Below are positions 62,686 to 64,000 of a stretch of DNA of 64,000 bases, piece by piece (the first letter of the stretch is position 1; each line of letters starts with the position of its first letter). The stretch comes from Vibrio tasmaniensis (lineage in GTDB: Bacteria > Pseudomonadota > Gammaproteobacteria > Enterobacterales > Vibrionaceae). The notes beneath the pieces are model-generated. The model was given only the letters and a program-made list of their open reading frames with translations, did not search any database and was not told the DNA's origin. The position numbers were made by a program, and so were the translations under genes. The DNA lies in assembly GCF_024347635.1 (NCBI RefSeq), contig NZ_AP025511.1:1240001-1304000 (forward strand), given 5' to 3'.

Positions 62686-64000
62686 TGGTCACCTCCGGTA
62701 AGTTTTACGCGTTTGAGGCGGTGGTTAAGTTTGTCCATTTTATTGCTGGCGATGATTAGAATTTTGTCATTGGCACGGTAAGCTGTGCTGGTAAGTACCA
62801 CTCGTGAAAATTCCTCATCAAACACGCAATCGATGTCATCAAATATCAATACACGTTTACTGGCGAGCAGGGCTCGGACTAATAACAGAGCGTATCCAAC
62901 TTGGCGAGAGAATGGATTGCGCATGTGCCCTTTGAGTTCTGTATAAAAACCGGCAGGAAGCCCGTCAATTTGCGCCTTGATGTTCATCGTTTCACACAGT
63001 GCAAACGCCGTGTTATTCAAGCTTGGTCGGAAACAGGTGAGGTTATCGATAATCGTCCCTTCTACGAACGAGCTTGTTTTATCAACCATCAGCACGCTGT
63101 TACGCCAAACGTTGTAATTGACGTCATCTAAAGGCGTGTCGTTAATCATGATATCGAGTTTGCTATCACTGTTCTGTCGCGTAATACAGTTAGCAAGGTG
63201 GGTCTTACCTGAACCACTTTTCCCTGTCAGCAGATAGGCTTGGCCGAGTTCGAACTCGATACGCTGCTTTTCAGAATACTTAACCGAAATACGTTCTACT
63301 TCTGTTGTTTCATGTTGGTGTTCAACAGAGGCTGCCAATTCAAGGAGATCAGCGATACGTTGGATATGAAGCTTATTGAGTTCCCAGCGGCTCGCGGTGC
63401 GCATTACCTGTTGGTAGGGTGCAAAGTAACGGTTGGTGAGCATGATGATGGCGGCCATGATGCCTTGGCTCGATTCCATATTGATAACGGCGGTTGCTAA
63501 TACTACAACAACACAAGCAATAGATAGCTGTTGGATGAGCGCCAAGATCAAGCCAAAATTCGATTCAATTTGCTCATATTTGATGTTCTCAACTTCGCGC
63601 TCCTCGACCATTTGTGTCATCAGGCTTTCAACGCGGTATTCCATATTTCGCGCTTTGATATCCAGTGGGCTAGAGATGATCTCAATGATCTTTGAGGTGG
63701 TTAAGCCTTCGATGTCTGACTTGTTTTGTAGGCTACCAATTTTTTGTTTGGAAAGGCTCCACGCGAAAATCGCCAATACGGCCGAGGCAATTAGAAGTGT
63801 AACGCCAGCCCATATATTGATGAGGCCGATGATGAGGATGGTAATCACGCTAACAGCAAGGTTGATCAGTGCTCTAACCGATTCACCACCAAAGAAGGTC
63901 TTAAGTTCAGGGATAGTTGAGATTCGCTCTAGGTATTCGCCCGGCTCTAAACGGCGGAATTTAGATATCTCCGCCAAACAAATGGATTGGAATACCTTGT
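62682..64000 (-). CDS. Type I secretion-style ABC transporter, N-terminus outside the window
   Basis: An ABC half-transporter whose frame stays open to the window edge (upstream codons read KVFQSIC), so the start is not visible. It has membrane helices, then an ATPase: Walker A TGKSGSGKT, Walker B VLIFDDID with Asp for the catalytic Glu, signature NPFSRQV instead of LSGGQ, an altered Q-loop (MVDKTSS) and an H-loop with Asn (IASNKMD). With the next gene it likely forms a heteromeric pump, as in RtxB/RtxE. The membrane-fusion partner is presumably outside. Confidence 0.8.
   Translation of the reverse strand, partial: KVFQSICLAEISKFRRLEPGEYLERISTIPELKTFFGGESVRALINLAVSVITILIIGLINIWAGVTLLIASAVLAIFAWSLSKQKIGSLQNKSDIEGLTTSKIIEIISSPLDIKARNMEYRVESLMTQMVEEREVENIKYEQIESNFGLILALIQQLSIACVVVVLATAVINMESSQGIMAAIIMLTNRYFAPYQQVMRTASRWELNKLHIQRIADLLELAASVEHQHETTEVERISVKYSEKQRIEFELGQAYLLTGKSGSGKTHLANCITRQNSDSKLDIMINDTPLDDVNYNVWRNSVLMVDKTSSFVEGTIIDNLTCFRPSLNNTAFALCETMNIKAQIDGLPAGFYTELKGHMRNPFSRQVGYALLLVRALLASKRVLIFDDIDCVFDEEFSRVVLTSTAYRANDKILIIASNKMDKLNHRLKRVKLTGGDQ

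Noticed and set aside
62682..63977. Complete ABC gene starting at TTG 63977
   Set aside because: The frame stays open to the window edge with sensible upstream residues (KVFQSIC) and too little of the membrane domain, so the real start lies outside.

Overview
The window looks like an ordinary chromosomal stretch of a marine Vibrio or close relative (Gammaproteobacteria). The indicators are the napFDABC operon ending in a ~45-residue TIGR02808-type gene, adjacent narQ and narP, DUF2860 and spondin-domain genes, ravA-viaA, a VpsT/CsgD-like regulator, and a repeated Cys/Gly/Leu tRNA array. Gene density is high, base composition is moderate, and I see no integrase, transposase, phage gene or CRISPR array.

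Layout. 1-7250: 5' part of clcA (minus), a G3E metallochaperone GTPase, rhlE, a LysE exporter, a Tat-exported PhoX-type phosphatase (minus) and yggL. 7500-11150: two secreted spondin-domain proteins followed by a response regulator and a histidine kinase. 11185-16560: a hypothetical gene, a DMT permease divergent from an AsnC/Lrp regulator, a 17-bp tandem repeat, three poorly known small or exported proteins and a DUF2860 outer-membrane protein. 16726-24443 (minus): a compact operon of outer-membrane factor, membrane-fusion protein, RND pump, response regulator and kinase. 24680-25879: an HD-GYP protein. 26329-33572: nitrate respiration, with napFDABC plus a small gene on the minus strand divergent from narQP; the shared promoter region holds good NarP 7-2-7 and FNR-like sites. 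33781-39586: dcuC, a monooxygenase-like protein, a fatty-acid desaturase with two FabR-like operators, an acetyltransferase, the ylqF GTPase and a cytochrome c. 39939-46683: a chaperone-usher pilus operon (two pilins, two chaperones, usher, tip protein) next to a LuxR/VpsT-like regulator. 47492-52453: ltaE, a Nudix hydrolase, ravA and viaA. 52568-55080: nine tRNA genes in two blocks that look like a segmental duplication around a class-3 lipase gene. 55122-59844: hybrid sensor kinase, small periplasmic binding-like protein and porin in one operon. 60059-64000: a hypothetical gene and two ABC half-transporters of type I secretion style, the upstream one cut by the window edge.

How the genes work together. 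The nap/nar block is a complete regulated periplasmic nitrate-reduction unit, and dcuC (fumarate/succinate exchange) beside it fits anaerobic metabolism. Four sensory modules sit with the surface or transport genes they may control: spondin-TCS, RND-TCS, pilus-LuxR and porin-PBP-hybrid kinase. The most unusual signals are the two ABC proteins, which both lack the standard signature, Q-loop and H-loop residues; the porin-binding protein-hybrid kinase operon; the duplicated tRNA array; the 17-bp tandem repeat that grows out of the last codons of the AsnC/Lrp gene; and the paired FabR-like operators. All calls come from reading the sequence; no database search was run.
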